From an uncultured Nitrosomonas sp. (GTDB taxonomy: Bacteria; Pseudomonadota; Gammaproteobacteria; Burkholderiales; Nitrosomonadaceae), in contig CADEDJ010000018.1 of the NCBI GenBank assembly GCA_902826055.1, positions 1 to 51,081 of the forward strand: DNA of 51,081 nucleotides. Direction: 5' to 3'. Under the pieces are notes generated by a model. The model saw only the letters and a list, made by a program, of their open reading frames with translations, made no database searches and was not told the origin of the DNA. Below are positions 25,931 to 36,928 of this stretch, piece after piece (the first letter of the stretch is position 1; each line of letters opens with the position of its first letter). Made by a program: the position numbers and the translations under genes.

Positions 25931-26443
25931 CTAATATTGAGAGTTTTCTTTTTTTTCATAACTAATATGCTTTGATAAATCGTTAGGCAACCACGGTAAC
26001 ACTTGCATTGCTACAGTTTCCATCGGTTGGCTCAAAACAGCTTGTTGCCAGAAAACTTGCTTGGGAATTGCCGTCAATCCTGCTAATAAAACCATCAGTG
26101 TTACAATAATTAATGCTCTTAGGAACCCAAAAACCGAACCCAGCAGACGATCAATAAAACCTAATCCAACACCTTTGATTAGTGCTGATAAAAGCATCGT
26201 TATTAAAGCAGTTATGAGTAATATCAAGAGAAATGCCAAAATAAATGCAATTGAAAACCTTAAAGTTTCACCCGTTATTTCAGCGGGAAGAAATTGTTCA
26301 AAATAAGACGTATACGCCCCAGCAATTATAAATGCAACTATCCACCCCGCTATTGATAGCGTTTCTCGAACAAATCCTCTTATGATACTTAAGACAATGG
26401 ATACAAGGAAAATCCCTGCAACGATATAATCAAAAACGGTCAT
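25931..26443 (-). CDS. cvpA: CvpA-family inner membrane protein
   Basis: 170 residues with four membrane helices (about 4-22, 28-46, 65-88 and 105-125). The opening F-D-Y-I-V-A-G-I-F-L-V-S-I and G-F-V-R-E-T-L-S-I-A-G-W pattern is the CvpA (colicin V production) signature. Position directly upstream of purF supports it. The family is linked in other bacteria to envelope stress and bile-salt resistance; its molecular activity is not settled. Confidence 0.92.
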   Translation of the reverse strand: MTVFDYIVAGIFLVSIVLSIIRGFVRETLSIAGWIVAFIIAGAYTSYFEQFLPAEITGETLRFSIAFILAFLLILLITALITMLLSALIKGVGLGFIDRLLGSVFGFLRALIIVTLMVLLAGLTAIPKQVFWQQAVLSQPMETVAMQVLPWLPNDLSKHISYEKKENSQY

Positions 26444-26528
26444 TGATAAAACTGAGATAGCTCTAATTATTTAATATCTATAGTAAATTATTATTAAAAA
26501 TAACAAATAATAATTTTAACGAAAAAAT

Positions 26529-27236
26529 TTATTTGATTGTTACCACTCCATCAAAGCCAGCTTTTTTCAGTTTTTTTATTTCATTCTCAGCGGCATTCCT
26601 TGTGGGAAATGATCCAATTCTTACACGTGTTACCTCAGTATTGCCGGTCCTAAGAGTTTCAGTATAGGCTTTGAATCCATTGAAAATGAGATTTTCAACC
26701 TGCTGCTTAGCTTTTGATTGATCAGAATAAGCACCTAGTTGTATCACAAACTCTTTTGGTACATCAGTTACTGCAGCAAGCTTACTATCAGAAATAGTGT
26801 TGTCATTAGCTGGATTGATAGTTGTTGTCGCGGTAGCAATAGTTTTTGTTTCAGTGATAGGCTTACTCTCAATTCTTGGTTTAATGCCTGGAATCGGTGT
26901 TCGTTTTTGCTCACTAAGTGTTTCTGTTGCTTCCTCAGTGTCATGCGGTTTATTTTTGGACTCGGCGTAAAAATCAGAGAGTGGATCCGCTCTATTTAGT
27001 GCTTCCTGTTCACCAATCTCTTGATTGGGCAGTAGCTTTGCAATGTCAGCTTGACTATATTTACTCGTTGCAGGCAAATTGACTGTAATTTCATGCTGCT
27101 CATTATCTTGTTTCGGCTCATCAAAAATAATCGGTAAAACAATTACAGAAAAGACTACTAATACAATTGCACCGACAAGACGCCTTCTCGCGCGTTTTCT
27201 TAACAGCAGTTCTTCTTCACTGACATTTTTATTCAT
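26529..27236 (-). CDS. dedD: SPOR-domain membrane protein (DedD-like)
   Basis: 235 residues. After a short basic cytoplasmic N-terminus (R-K-R-A-R-R-R) comes one membrane helix (about 19-38), a low-complexity linker rich in Thr, Glu and Lys, and a C-terminal SPOR domain (about 155-235; F-V-I-Q-L-G-A-Y-S-D-Q-S-K-A and T-R-V-R-I-G-S-F-P-T-R-N-A-A). SPOR domains bind denuded glycan strands at the division septum. Location in the folC-(SPOR)-cvpA-purF order matches DedD genes of other proteobacteria. The gene symbol is by position and architecture. Confidence 0.87.
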   Translation of the reverse strand: MNKNVSEEELLLRKRARRRLVGAIVLVVFSVIVLPIIFDEPKQDNEQHEITVNLPATSKYSQADIAKLLPNQEIGEQEALNRADPLSDFYAESKNKPHDTEEATETLSEQKRTPIPGIKPRIESKPITETKTIATATTTINPANDNTISDSKLAAVTDVPKEFVIQLGAYSDQSKAKQQVENLIFNGFKAYTETLRTGNTEVTRVRIGSFPTRNAAENEIKKLKKAGFDGVVTIK

Positions 27237-27260
27237 TTGAAGTATCCGATCATTCTTTGC

Positions 27261-28556
27261 TCAATTCGAGTTTATATACTGCAACACATCACTCACCGTA
27301 TAAAAGGATCCAAATATACAAATTCTATCATTTTTAGTCGCTCGTTCACAGGCAAAAACAAAAGCTGCTACACAGTTTGGAAATTTATGAACACGATCTC
27401 CACTGCACGATATACCAGCTTCTCGAATTTCATTGATCACATGTTCGGCTGTTGCGGTACGCGAAGAATCAACTGTAGATACCAACCAACAGTCAATATC
27501 ATTTTTTAATTCTTGCACGACTCCGCCAATATCTTTATCTTGTAGCATGGCAAATACGGCATAAGTATAACCAGGTGGTTTTGTTACGACCAAATTTCTC
27601 GATAAAACAGAAGCTGCAGCAGGATTATGGGCGACATCTAGGACTATCATTGGTTGGGTTGAAATTACTTGAAACCTGCCTGACAATACTGTTTCAGCCA
27701 AACCTTGACGAACGTCATTCATGCTCACAGGCACTAACTCATAAAGTGCATCCAATGCAGCCAGAGAAGTACTTGCATTTTGCAACTGCTTATCGCCATG
27801 TAATGCTGGGAGAGGTAAAGAAAATTTCCAACCTCTGGGCCCCCAAAAATCCCACTGTGTATTTTTTTTAGAAAAACCAAAATCTTTCGTCAATTGATAA
27901 AAATCTGCTCCGATATTTGCCACTTGTTGCTTAACCGATTGAGGCAAATCAGTTTCGCCACAAATTGCCGGTTTGCTTTTTCTAAAAATTGCAACTTTCT
28001 CCAACCCGATTTTCTCGCGCGTATCTCCAAGATAATCTATATGATCAAGATCAATACTAGTAACAATTGCGCAATCAGCATCAAAAATATTCACAGCATC
28101 AAGACGACCACCTAAACCCACTTCGAGAATCGCCACATCAACCCTTGCTTGAACGAATAACTGCACAGCAGCTAAGGTACCAAACTCAAAAAAAGTTAAT
28201 GAAGTATGGCAATGCTTTCTTGCAGCATCAATTTGTTCAAATGCATAACATAGCCTACCTTCATCAATTTCTTTCTTGGCAATGCGAATGCGCTCGTTAT
28301 AACGCAACAAATGCGGGGATGTATAACATCCTACAATATAGCCCGCGCGATGCAATATGGATTCAAGCATGGCACAAACTGAACCTTTGCCATTAGTGCC
28401 GCCTACTATGATAATTGGGAAACGGGGTATTAAGCCAAGCGCTAATCTCACTTTATTGACACGCTCCAATCCCATTTCAATGGTAGTAGGATGAAGCGCC
28501 TCAAGGTATGCCAACCAATCAGCGAGTGAACTTAATTCTTTATGTAAAACTTCCAT
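27261..28556 (-). CDS. folC: Dihydrofolate synthase / folylpolyglutamate synthase
   Basis: 431 residues. A bifunctional ATP-dependent Mur-ligase-family enzyme that makes dihydrofolate from dihydropteroate and adds glutamates to folates. It has the P-loop G-G-T-N-G-K-G-S-V, the Y-T-S-P-H-L motif, the E-V-G-L-G-G-R-L-D-A-V-N block and the D-V-A-H-N-P-A-A C-terminal domain motif. The length matches. It lies 24 bases upstream of the SPOR gene and 60 bases downstream of accD. Confidence 0.96.
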   Translation of the reverse strand: MEVLHKELSSLADWLAYLEALHPTTIEMGLERVNKVRLALGLIPRFPIIIVGGTNGKGSVCAMLESILHRAGYIVGCYTSPHLLRYNERIRIAKKEIDEGRLCYAFEQIDAARKHCHTSLTFFEFGTLAAVQLFVQARVDVAILEVGLGGRLDAVNIFDADCAIVTSIDLDHIDYLGDTREKIGLEKVAIFRKSKPAICGETDLPQSVKQQVANIGADFYQLTKDFGFSKKNTQWDFWGPRGWKFSLPLPALHGDKQLQNASTSLAALDALYELVPVSMNDVRQGLAETVLSGRFQVISTQPMIVLDVAHNPAAASVLSRNLVVTKPPGYTYAVFAMLQDKDIGGVVQELKNDIDCWLVSTVDSSRTATAEHVINEIREAGISCSGDRVHKFPNCVAAFVFACERATKNDRICIFGSFYTVSDVLQYINSN

Positions 28557-28616
28557 TCAATACGAACGACTATACATCGATAAATGGTAGCGATTTAAAA
28601 AAATGAAATACTTCAA

Positions 28617-29486
28617 TTAAGAAACAGGAATAGGCACACGCATTAGCTGGGTACAAAGATTGACGATTTTGTCACGCATTTGTCTACGATCTACAATCAT
28701 ATCAATGGCCCCATGATGTAATAAGAATTCCGCTCGTTGGAAACCTTCAGGAAGTGTTTGACGTACCGTTTGTTCGATAACACGTGGCCCTGCAAAACCA
28801 ATCAGTGCCCCCGGTTCGGCAATAACGATATCGCCAATAAAGGCAAAGCTCGCAGAAACACCACCCATGGTAGGATCAGTAAGCACTGAAATAAATGGTA
28901 GTTTATTATGACTTAGTCGTGTCAGAGCAGCAGTTGTCTTAGCCATTTGCATTAGTGAAAATAACCCTTCTTGCATTCGCGCGCCACCACTGGCACTAAA
29001 ACAGATAAATGGCAAATGTTGATCAATGCAAGCCTTAATACCGCGGACAAAACGCTCGCCCACTACTGAGCCCATGGAGCCACCCATAAAACCAAATTCA
29101 AATACTGCCACAACTACGGGAATAGTCTTGATAGTTCCTTGCATCACCACCAAAGAATCATCTTCATCAGTACTTTCTTTTGCCTGCGCTAGACGATCTG
29201 TATAACGTTTGTTATCTTTAAATTTCAGCACATCCGTAGCAACCACTTCGACACCAATCTCGCGCCGATCTTCGGGATCAAGTAATTGATCAAGACGATT
29301 TCTTGCAGAAATACGATTATGATAATCACATTTAGGACAGACATTTAGATTTTTGGCTAAATCCGTATAATATAAAACAGCCTCACATATATTGCATTTA
29401 CTCCACAAGCCTTCCGGCACTATTTTTTTCTCACCTGCTTCTTTTCTTTTTATTTTTGGTGGAATAATATTCTGGAACCAGCTCAT
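28617..29486 (-). CDS. accD: Acetyl-CoA carboxylase carboxyltransferase subunit beta
   Basis: 289 residues. It forms, with AccA, the carboxyltransferase that makes malonyl-CoA for fatty acid synthesis. The N-terminal zinc ribbon has ligands C31, C34, C50 and C53. The crotonase-like body shows [11 protein letters not shown] and [11 protein letters not shown]. The length is normal. It lies 12 bases after trpA, the usual trpFBA-accD-folC order in beta- and gammaproteobacteria. Confidence 0.97.
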   Translation of the reverse strand: MSWFQNIIPPKIKRKEAGEKKIVPEGLWSKCNICEAVLYYTDLAKNLNVCPKCDYHNRISARNRLDQLLDPEDRREIGVEVVATDVLKFKDNKRYTDRLAQAKESTDEDDSLVVMQGTIKTIPVVVAVFEFGFMGGSMGSVVGERFVRGIKACIDQHLPFICFSASGGARMQEGLFSLMQMAKTTAALTRLSHNKLPFISVLTDPTMGGVSASFAFIGDIVIAEPGALIGFAGPRVIEQTVRQTLPEGFQRAEFLLHHGAIDMIVDRRQMRDKIVNLCTQLMRVPIPVS

Positions 29487-29498
29487 GAGTATTGTCTC

Positions 29499-30392
29499 CT
29501 AGGTTGAATGTTGAATATTACTTTCTTTGCCATCTAAGGCGTTGCGCAACGAAATTAATAAGTTTCCAACATTGTCCAGCAACTCCTTGTCTGAAGACTT
29601 CTCTATTTCTTCAATAATTCTGCTTCCAACAACCACTGCGTCGGCTAAACTAGCCACAGCTTTGGCAGTTTCTCCATCGCGAATACCGAAACCCACACCA
29701 ATCGGCAGTGCAATATAATCGCGCAATTGCTTCAACATCGCGCTGACATTGTTAAGATCAAGGTGTGACGCCCCAGTCACTCCTTTTAGAGAAACGTAAT
29801 AAACATACCCTTTGGCCATTTTCGCTACTTGTTCAATACGTTCCTGAGGGGTAGTAGGCGATAACAAAAAGATTGTGTCAATTCCTTGTTCATCAAGACA
29901 CTGCACCCATCTACCCGATTCTTCAGGTGGATAATCAACAATTAAAACACCATCTACACCACACTCTTTTGCTTTGATTGCAAATAATTCATAGCCCAAT
30001 GCTTCAACAGGATTGGCATAACCCATTAGGACAACGGGCGTTTTTGCATCCATTTTTCTGAATTCAGCAACCATAGCCAATACGTCATTAAGACTCACGT
30101 GATATTTTAAAGCCCGCTCTGATGATCGCTGTATCGTGGGTCCGTCAGCCATCGGATCTGAAAAAGGTACACCGAGTTCTATGATGTCAGCACCGGAGCG
30201 AACTAACTGATGCATCAATTGCACTGTAATTTCAGGCTTAGGATCACCTGCTGTAATAAATGGAATAAGCGCCTTACGACTTTGCGTTTTCAATAAATCA
30301 AATGTTTTCGCAATGCGATTTGTGTTTTTTGTTCCATTCTGTTCATTGAAAAAACTAAAAAAATTTTTTATACCATCGAAGTTAAATGCCAT
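29499..30392 (-). CDS. trpA: Tryptophan synthase alpha chain
   Basis: 297 residues. It splits indole-3-glycerol phosphate to indole, passed to TrpB. The conserved core starts R-I-A-K-T-F-D-L-L-K; catalytic E and D sit in I-E-L-G-V-P-F-S-D-P-x-A-D-G-P, and phosphate binding is G-F-G-I-R-D. I use the ATG at 30392 instead of the in-frame TTG just before it. Either start leaves an N-terminal tail of about 26 residues (F-F-S-F-F-N-E-Q-N-G) that usual TrpA proteins (about 268 residues) lack. No internal ATG or GTG allows a shorter standard form, so the tail seems real. The start lies 54 bases after trpB. Confidence 0.95.
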   Translation of the reverse strand: MAFNFDGIKNFFSFFNEQNGTKNTNRIAKTFDLLKTQSRKALIPFITAGDPKPEITVQLMHQLVRSGADIIELGVPFSDPMADGPTIQRSSERALKYHVSLNDVLAMVAEFRKMDAKTPVVLMGYANPVEALGYELFAIKAKECGVDGVLIVDYPPEESGRWVQCLDEQGIDTIFLLSPTTPQERIEQVAKMAKGYVYYVSLKGVTGASHLDLNNVSAMLKQLRDYIALPIGVGFGIRDGETAKAVASLADAVVVGSRIIEEIEKSSDKELLDNVGNLLISLRNALDGKESNIQHST

Positions 30393-30446
30393 CAATTTAC
30401 TCTCACGACTCTTTTTAGAAAATTATTACTACACTGACAATGACTG

Positions 30447-31646
30447 TTACAGGATTAAACCAGACATTTGCGCAACGGTTGCCATATCTTTATCACCTCG
30501 CCCGGATAAATTAACCAGCAATAATTTATCTTTTGATAATGTTGGCGCAAGCTTGGCTGCATAAGCCAGCGCATGACTTGACTCTAATGCCGGCATAATA
30601 CCTTCATATCGACAGAGTGCATGAAATGCATCCAAAGCTTCATTGTCGGTAATTGCAACGTATTCAGCGCGTCCGCAATCTTTAAGCCATGCATGTTCTG
30701 GCCCTACCCCGGGATAATCCAGACCGGCCGAGACAGAGTGCGTCTCAATGATCTGACCATTCTCATCTTGAATCAGATAGGTACGATTTCCATGCAGAAC
30801 ACCAGGCTTACCCGTTGATAAAGTGGCTGCATGTTGATGGGTATCAATGCCTTTTCCAGCAGCCTCTACACCAATTAACTGAACATTATTATCACCAATA
30901 TACGGATAAAATAAGCCAATGGCATTGGACCCCCCCCCTACACAAGCAATTAATGCATCGGGCTGGCGATTAAAAGTCTCTTGCATTTGTATTTTTGCTT
31001 CCTTTCCGATAATCGCTTGAAAATCCCTTACCATCATTGGATATGGATGCGGGCCAGCCACAGTACCTATGATATAAAACGTGTTCTCAACATTGGTAAC
31101 CCAATCACGCATTGCTTCATTTAGCGCATCTTTCAATGTTCGAGAACCAGATTCGACAGGCACTACCGTTGCACCCAATAACTTCATACGATAAACATTG
31201 GTAGCTTGGCGTTTAACATCCTCTGAACCCATATAAACTACACATTCCATCCCATAGCGTGCCGCTACCGTAGCACTGGCCACGCCATGCTGGCCTGCGC
31301 CAGTTTCCGCAATAACACGTTTTTTGCCCATGCGTTTGGCCAGCAGTGCTTGGCCGATGGTATTGTTTATTTTGTGTGCACCCGTGTGATTTAAATCTTC
31401 ACGTTTTAAGAGTATCTGGGCGCCGCCTAATTGCTCAGACCATCTTTTAGCATGATAAATGGGACTGGGACGCCCAACGTAATGCTTTAATTCATACGCA
31501 AACTCAGCTTGAAAAGCCGGATCGTCGCGATAATGTTCATATTGCTTGCGTAAATCTTCCAAAGCTGAAATCAGTGTTTCCGCAACAAATATACCGCCGT
31601 ATGGACCAAAATGACCGTCTTTGCTGGGAAGATCATAAGCATTCAC
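30447..31646 (-). CDS. trpB: Tryptophan synthase beta chain
   Basis: 399 residues. A PLP enzyme that condenses indole and serine to tryptophan. The PLP lysine is K92 in H-T-G-A-H-K-I-N-N; the glycine loop G-G-G-S-N-A-I-G-L and the [10 protein letters not shown] segment are present. The start is a GTG overlapping the trpF stop (GTGA, 4 bases), so translation is probably coupled. The length matches the family. Confidence 0.97.
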   Translation of the reverse strand: MNAYDLPSKDGHFGPYGGIFVAETLISALEDLRKQYEHYRDDPAFQAEFAYELKHYVGRPSPIYHAKRWSEQLGGAQILLKREDLNHTGAHKINNTIGQALLAKRMGKKRVIAETGAGQHGVASATVAARYGMECVVYMGSEDVKRQATNVYRMKLLGATVVPVESGSRTLKDALNEAMRDWVTNVENTFYIIGTVAGPHPYPMMVRDFQAIIGKEAKIQMQETFNRQPDALIACVGGGSNAIGLFYPYIGDNNVQLIGVEAAGKGIDTHQHAATLSTGKPGVLHGNRTYLIQDENGQIIETHSVSAGLDYPGVGPEHAWLKDCGRAEYVAITDNEALDAFHALCRYEGIMPALESSHALAYAAKLAPTLSKDKLLLVNLSGRGDKDMATVAQMSGLIL

Positions 31647-32260
31647 GATTGTTTGACTCCTTGCATGAAAGCAAAAATTTTTTTCTCATCTTTTATACCT
31701 TTCGAAGCTTCAACACCGCTCGAAACATCAACAGCCCATGGTCGGATCTGTTTAATCGCCATTGCAATATTATTCGGATTTAAGCCACCTGAGAGTATAA
31801 GCGGCAATGGCAAATGCTGTGGAATCAAGCGCCAATCAAACGCATGCCCTGTACCACCGGGCATATTCACAGCATAAGTATCAAGTAATAATCCTTTAGC
31901 TGTCTTATAACGTTCTGCATATTGTAACAAATCCATATCATGTTTGACTCTAATCGCCTTAATATAAGGTAGCGAAAATTGGTTGCAAAATTCTGGCGTT
32001 TCATCACCATGAAATTGCAGCAAATTCAATTTAGCTATCCGAATAGTTTTTTCAACCCAGGTAGTATCTGGATCAACATAGACACCTACAGTACAAACAA
32101 AAGGGGGTACCTTTGCGGCAATTTGATACACCGAATCCGGATCAATATAGCGCACACTATGTGGCCAGAAAACAAAGCCGATTGCATCGACTCCCAATTT
32201 AATTGCCGCCATCGCATCTTCAAAACGTGTAATGCCACATACTTTCACGCGCACTGACAT
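31643..32260 (-). CDS. trpF: Phosphoribosylanthranilate isomerase
   Basis: 205 residues from the ATG at 32260. An in-frame TTG four codons upstream sits directly on the AAGGA site, so the ATG is preferred. It catalyses the Amadori step of tryptophan synthesis. The catalytic cysteine is in V-K-V-C-G-I-T-R near the start; [11 protein letters not shown] and the L-S-G-G-L-N-P-N-N phosphate loop follow; the catalytic Asp lies in A-V-D-V-S-S-G-V-E. Only five bases separate it from truA, and it overlaps trpB by four. Confidence 0.96.
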   Translation of the reverse strand: MSVRVKVCGITRFEDAMAAIKLGVDAIGFVFWPHSVRYIDPDSVYQIAAKVPPFVCTVGVYVDPDTTWVEKTIRIAKLNLLQFHGDETPEFCNQFSLPYIKAIRVKHDMDLLQYAERYKTAKGLLLDTYAVNMPGGTGHAFDWRLIPQHLPLPLILSGGLNPNNIAMAIKQIRPWAVDVSSGVEASKGIKDEKKIFAFMQGVKQS

Positions 32261-32265
32261 AAATA

Positions 32266-33084
32266 CTAACAATCCTTACTATGAATTTGATTATATAAAG
32301 ATAAAGCAGGAAAAAAAGGCATTTCAGAAAATTCCGGCATACACCACATTTGATCATATTTCACATGGATCAAATACAAACCTGCAGAAGAAAAAGTTGG
32401 TGCAGCATAACTCCGATTACAACTTTTCAGTAACTCATCCATCCATTCTGGAGAAAATTTACCTTTACCGACGTAAATAAGACAACCCACAATATTTCTT
32501 ACCATATGTTGTAAAAAGCCATTCGCACTTAACTCAAACACAAAAAGATTTCCATGGCGAGTAATGCTCAAGTGCGTAATTGTTCGTATAGGCGATCTTG
32601 CTTGACATTCGGCTGCCCGGAAGGATGAAAAATCGTGTTCACCAATCAAAGCATTACTTGCCAATTGCATTTTTTCCAGAGCAAGCGGTACGTGATACCA
32701 CCCAACTTTATTATGATGAATACCTGGTCGAGTCGATTGGTTTAATAACAAATACCGATAACGTCGTTCGAGTGCGCTATATCTTGCATGAAACTGATCA
32801 GAAACCTCAGTAGCCCACAAGATAGCTATATCATTCGGCAATAATGCATTAGTGCCTCGCATCCATGCATTGAGTGGCCGCTGTACTAAAGTATCAAAAT
32901 GCACAACTTGGTACAATGCATGCACCCCACTATCCGTGCGTCCCGCAGTGATAATTCGGATTTTTTCTTTAGCTATAACAGATAATGCTGCTTCAAGTGC
33001 ATCCTGAATTGAACAGCCTTGTAATTGACTCTGCCATCCACAATAGCGACTGCCATCATATTCTAAGACAAGCGCTATACGCAC
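32266..33084 (-). CDS. truA: tRNA pseudouridine(38-40) synthase
   Basis: 272 residues with a GTG start. It makes pseudouridine at positions 38-40 in tRNA anticodon arms. The catalytic aspartate is D51 in A-G-R-T-D-S-G-V-H-A. The E-Y-D-G-S-R-Y-C-G-W-Q N-terminus and the F-L-Q-H-M-V-R-N-I-V-G block are present. The location between fimV and trpF is the common betaproteobacterial arrangement. Confidence 0.97.
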   Translation of the reverse strand: MRIALVLEYDGSRYCGWQSQLQGCSIQDALEAALSVIAKEKIRIITAGRTDSGVHALYQVVHFDTLVQRPLNAWMRGTNALLPNDIAILWATEVSDQFHARYSALERRYRYLLLNQSTRPGIHHNKVGWYHVPLALEKMQLASNALIGEHDFSSFRAAECQARSPIRTITHLSITRHGNLFVFELSANGFLQHMVRNIVGCLIYVGKGKFSPEWMDELLKSCNRSYAAPTFSSAGLYLIHVKYDQMWCMPEFSEMPFFPALSLYNQIHSKDC

Positions 33085-33151
33085 GAATAAAAAGTTGCTT
33101 TCAACTCATTAAATGCAATACTGATTACGGATATATGAAAAGCGAAATGCA

Positions 33152-35650
33152 TTATAAATTTTTCAGTAATTTTTTTGCTACTTTCTTTTGTAATGCATCA
33201 CCATCACGAATAACTTCTTCCAGCATTTCTTTTGCGCCTTCTTTATCATCCATTTCCTTATAAGCTTTGGCCAAATCTAATTTGGTCTCAACTTCTTGCC
33301 ACTGCTCACTTTTTTCATTCAGATCGGATATTTCATCTTTTTTAGGTGCCAAATTTGAATCTTCAATATTCAAATCAATATCTGCCAACCCAAGTTCGGG
33401 CACGTGCGATTTTTTCACATGATCTGAAAATTCTTGCGGGTGATCGAAATCCGCTGCTGTATCTTTCGTGAACTCCTGAACTTTAGGATCTTTATCAATT
33501 GCCTGAGATTCAAAGTTTATTACCGGTAACTCAATTTCCTTCGTCGTTTGTTCTTCTGTTAAATTGATATCTGCATGATCTAATTCAAAGTCGATCAAAT
33601 CATCTTTCTCAGTAGCCTTGCGACCAGAATCGACTGCATCCAGAGAAGGAAATTCTGAATCATCGAAATCCATGCCCTTTTCGTAATCTGGGGGGCTGAT
33701 AGTTTCCTGAAAATTTACAGGATTATCCGATAACTCAATTTTATCGTCGTCAATTTGATCAGCAACGGCCAATTTCTCAGGAGTAAGATTTTGATCTACT
33801 TTGCCGGCTGTATCAGCTAAGTCAAAATCTATCTGATTTTTAGACGCTTCCTCAACATCATCTTTACTTAAGTCAATTGATTGATCTTCAGTTTCCGAAA
33901 ATCCTAAGATAATTCCCGTATTAGCCTGCGAATGTTCCGTCGAATCTTCATTTTCACCCAATGAATCAGAATGTTGTTGAGTAGGTGATATAGATATATC
34001 AACCTGTTCAGCTGGTTCGTCAGAAATAGTTACATTTTTATCAAACTCATCATCGTATCTTGCAGTTTCAGGATACGAATTCATATCTTCATATGTTGCC
34101 TCATTTCTCTCATGCTCTGAAAATAAATGATTGCTTTCAGCTTCAGATATTGTATGTGCAGCAGCCGCAGCCGAGGCTAATCGAGATTTCATTTCAGAAG
34201 AAAAACCCACAGCTTTCTCGTTCAAATCTTCTGCTTCTGCCGCTTGACTACGGCGTTTCTTAAGGATTAACAATATAATCAGTAATCCTAGAATTACAGC
34301 AGCGCCTATATATTCAATGGAATCGGAAACTAAATCGAATAATGATTTTTCTTCCTCTTGTGGTGATACCGGCATTAGCGCTTTTTCAGGCTGAACAATT
34401 GGAACCTGCGGTTCTTGAGTCGTAATTTCTTGTGCAGTATCGGTATCAGCAGATACAGGATTAATTTCCTCTAATGGAAGAGTGGGTGATTTAATCTCCG
34501 GATTGGTACCTTCCGCCTTTACTTGTGCCTGAGCTAGTACGGAATCTTTCAGCTCGAGCAGGTGCTTCAAATTCTCAATGCTTTTTTCAAGTATAGCCAC
34601 ACGCTCATTAGCTTCTTTCAAAGCAAGATTTCGAGCAATAGCATCTTCTTCCATTACGCGCAAACGGTCTAGCAAAGCAGATTCAGAAGCGGAACCACTG
34701 TTATCCGTTAACTGAGCACTCGATAGTCGCAAAACCTCTTTTGCAGATTCACCATCCGCCATGGATTTCTTTTCAATGCTGGTAATAATTTTCCCTTGAT
34801 CCGACTGACGAATACCAGCAGAAGGCGATTCACTTCTAGTTGCCGCTACTTTGCTTTGATAATTATGCCAATCTTGCACCTGCATTCTAATTTCAGTTCT
34901 TGCAGTTGATGCGTCAATTGATGCAACTTCGTTTTTTTCTGGTATTTTTAAAACTGCACCAACTCTAAGTAAATTCATGTTGTGGGCTATGAAAGCATCG
35001 CGATTGGCACGATAAAGTGCAACCAGCATCTGATTGAGATCGACACCAGCAGGCAAAACCTGGCGTGCAATCGACGATAACGTATCACCCCGAATTACCG
35101 GTCCATACGTATCGAGTTGATTGGCACGATTTAATTGTTTTGGCGAACTTCTCTCTGATCGATTTCGAATACTTGGTATACTTTCGGTTGTATTGGCCGC
35201 CACCGGAGGGGTTGAATTGACATTAGGTGCCGCTATGTTTTGCACACTCCCTTCTGAAGGATCAAGCAAAACAGCATATTCTCGTAATATGCGTCCAGAA
35301 ATCCAATTTAATTCCACCAGAATATTTAGGAATGGTTCATTAATAGCCTGAGGCGAAGTAAGTTTGATATAAGGATTACCATCCGACTTCGATTCTATCG
35401 AAAGCTTAATGGTTGAAAAACTAGGCTCATAATTAATGCCTGCCTGAACAAAAGCCTCCCGGGGGGCAATACTCGCTTTTAAAGTTGGAATTTCTTCTCG
35501 ATTGTTTACAACGATATCAATTTCGGCACTCAGCGGTTGTCCCAGTGCAGAATTAAGTATTAATTTACCGAGCCCCGCAGCATGAATTACGGCGCATGGA
35601 AACATCAGGATGATTACAAACAAGCTTACTCTAAAAGCAGTTTTATACAC
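33152..35650 (-). CDS. fimV: FimV-type peptidoglycan-binding polar assembly protein
   Basis: 832 residues. A signal peptide (about 1-24) is followed by the FimV N-terminal domain (G-L-G-K-L-I-L-N-S-A-L-G-Q-P-L, A-E-I-D-I-V). A LysM-like region follows (about 183-235; V-I-R-G-D-T-L-S-S-I-A-R-Q-V). A coiled-coil stretch (about 325-365) precedes one membrane helix (about 447-466; A-A-V-I-L-G-L-L-I-I-L-L-I-L). The cytoplasmic part is very acidic and ends in a short FimV C-terminal motif (L-D-L-A-K-A-Y-K-E-M-D-D-K-E-G-A-K-E-M-L-E-E-V). In Pseudomonas FimV is needed for type IV pilus-driven motility and polar localisation. Here the role is inferred from family and gene order. Confidence 0.9.
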   Translation of the reverse strand: MYKTAFRVSLFVIILMFPCAVIHAAGLGKLILNSALGQPLSAEIDIVVNNREEIPTLKASIAPREAFVQAGINYEPSFSTIKLSIESKSDGNPYIKLTSPQAINEPFLNILVELNWISGRILREYAVLLDPSEGSVQNIAAPNVNSTPPVAANTTESIPSIRNRSERSSPKQLNRANQLDTYGPVIRGDTLSSIARQVLPAGVDLNQMLVALYRANRDAFIAHNMNLLRVGAVLKIPEKNEVASIDASTARTEIRMQVQDWHNYQSKVAATRSESPSAGIRQSDQGKIITSIEKKSMADGESAKEVLRLSSAQLTDNSGSASESALLDRLRVMEEDAIARNLALKEANERVAILEKSIENLKHLLELKDSVLAQAQVKAEGTNPEIKSPTLPLEEINPVSADTDTAQEITTQEPQVPIVQPEKALMPVSPQEEEKSLFDLVSDSIEYIGAAVILGLLIILLILKKRRSQAAEAEDLNEKAVGFSSEMKSRLASAAAAAHTISEAESNHLFSEHERNEATYEDMNSYPETARYDDEFDKNVTISDEPAEQVDISISPTQQHSDSLGENEDSTEHSQANTGIILGFSETEDQSIDLSKDDVEEASKNQIDFDLADTAGKVDQNLTPEKLAVADQIDDDKIELSDNPVNFQETISPPDYEKGMDFDDSEFPSLDAVDSGRKATEKDDLIDFELDHADINLTEEQTTKEIELPVINFESQAIDKDPKVQEFTKDTAADFDHPQEFSDHVKKSHVPELGLADIDLNIEDSNLAPKKDEISDLNEKSEQWQEVETKLDLAKAYKEMDDKEGAKEMLEEVIRDGDALQKKVAKKLLKNL

Positions 35651-35815
35651 TGAAATACCCTCTTTAGTTTTTTGAAATTAAATATCGGCAGACTAGCATT
35701 GTAACGTAATCACAAAAAAATGAGATTATGCCTTGAATTGTAAGTTAAATTTTTTTAATAAATCTTTTTTCATCCATAAAAAGCAATTAATCAATTTAAA
35801 AAATTAAATTGTTAT

Positions 35816-36928
35816 TTAATGTTCAACCAGTATGCGCAGCATTCTACGTAAGGGTTCTGCGGCTCCCCATAACAATTGGTCTCCCACTGTAAAAACAGAT
35901 AAATATTCCCCACCCATCGCAAGTTTACGTAAACGGCCGACCGGTATTGATAAAGATCCAGTTACGGCGGTCGGTGTTAATCTTGAAGTTGTTGCTTCTC
36001 GCTCATTTGGAACAACTTCCACCCAATTATTAGAGCTAGCAATAATTTCCTCAACCTCATCCAAAGGTATATCTTGCTTCAATTTAATCGTCAATGCCTG
36101 ACTATGGCATCGCATAGCACCAACCCGCACGCAGATGCCATCAACAGGTATCTGCCGATCGCTCCTACCTAGAATTTTGTTAGTCTCAGCTTGACCTTTC
36201 CATTCCTCACGACTTTGACCATTGGCAACTTCTTTATCTATCCATGGAATCAAGCTACCTGCTAATGGTACGCCAAAATTTTCAGTTGGAAATTTTTTAT
36301 CGCGCAAGGTGCCAGCAACCTCACGATCAATGTCGAGAATATTCGAATCAGGATTGTTCAATAAATCTTTTGCAACACGATGTGCTTCGCCCATTTGCTG
36401 TAGCAATTCACGCATATTTTTTGCTCCGGCACCTGAGGCGGCTTGATAAGTCATCGCACTCATCCAATCCACCATACCTTTCTCAAATAACCCCCCAACT
36501 GCCATTAACATTAAACTTACCGTACAATTGCCACCAATATAATTTTTTACGCCATCATGCAGAGCTTGCTCGATTACAGGCATATTCACTGGATCGAGAA
36601 TGATAACCGCATCTTTCTCCATGCGTAACGCCGATGCAGCATCTACCCAATATCCTTGCCAACCGGATTCGCGCAACTGTTTAAAAACTCCATTGGTATA
36701 ATCGCCACCCTGACAGGAAATCACGATATCCATTGCTGCAAGTTGATCAATATCAAACGCATCTTTTAAAGGGGGAGTATCTTTGCCGATTTCAGGACCG
36801 GTACCGCCTTTCTGGGAAGTTGTAAAAAAGACAGGATCTATTAAGGAAAAGTCTTTTTCTTCCCGCATTCTCTGCATCAAAACAGAGCCCACCATGCCTC
36901 GCCAGCCTACAAAACCAACTTGTTTCAT
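35816..36928 (-). CDS. asd: Aspartate-semialdehyde dehydrogenase
   Basis: 370 residues. It reduces aspartyl phosphate to the semialdehyde that feeds lysine, threonine and methionine. The nucleotide loop is V-G-W-R-G-M-V-G near the start, and the catalytic cysteine is C135 in G-G-N-C-T-V-S. The Gram-negative form is indicated by length and motif. It is 138 bases after leuB and 165 bases before fimV, both on the same strand, so it may have its own promoter. Confidence 0.97.
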   Translation of the reverse strand: MKQVGFVGWRGMVGSVLMQRMREEKDFSLIDPVFFTTSQKGGTGPEIGKDTPPLKDAFDIDQLAAMDIVISCQGGDYTNGVFKQLRESGWQGYWVDAASALRMEKDAVIILDPVNMPVIEQALHDGVKNYIGGNCTVSLMLMAVGGLFEKGMVDWMSAMTYQAASGAGAKNMRELLQQMGEAHRVAKDLLNNPDSNILDIDREVAGTLRDKKFPTENFGVPLAGSLIPWIDKEVANGQSREEWKGQAETNKILGRSDRQIPVDGICVRVGAMRCHSQALTIKLKQDIPLDEVEEIIASSNNWVEVVPNEREATTSRLTPTAVTGSLSIPVGRLRKLAMGGEYLSVFTVGDQLLWGAAEPLRRMLRILVEH

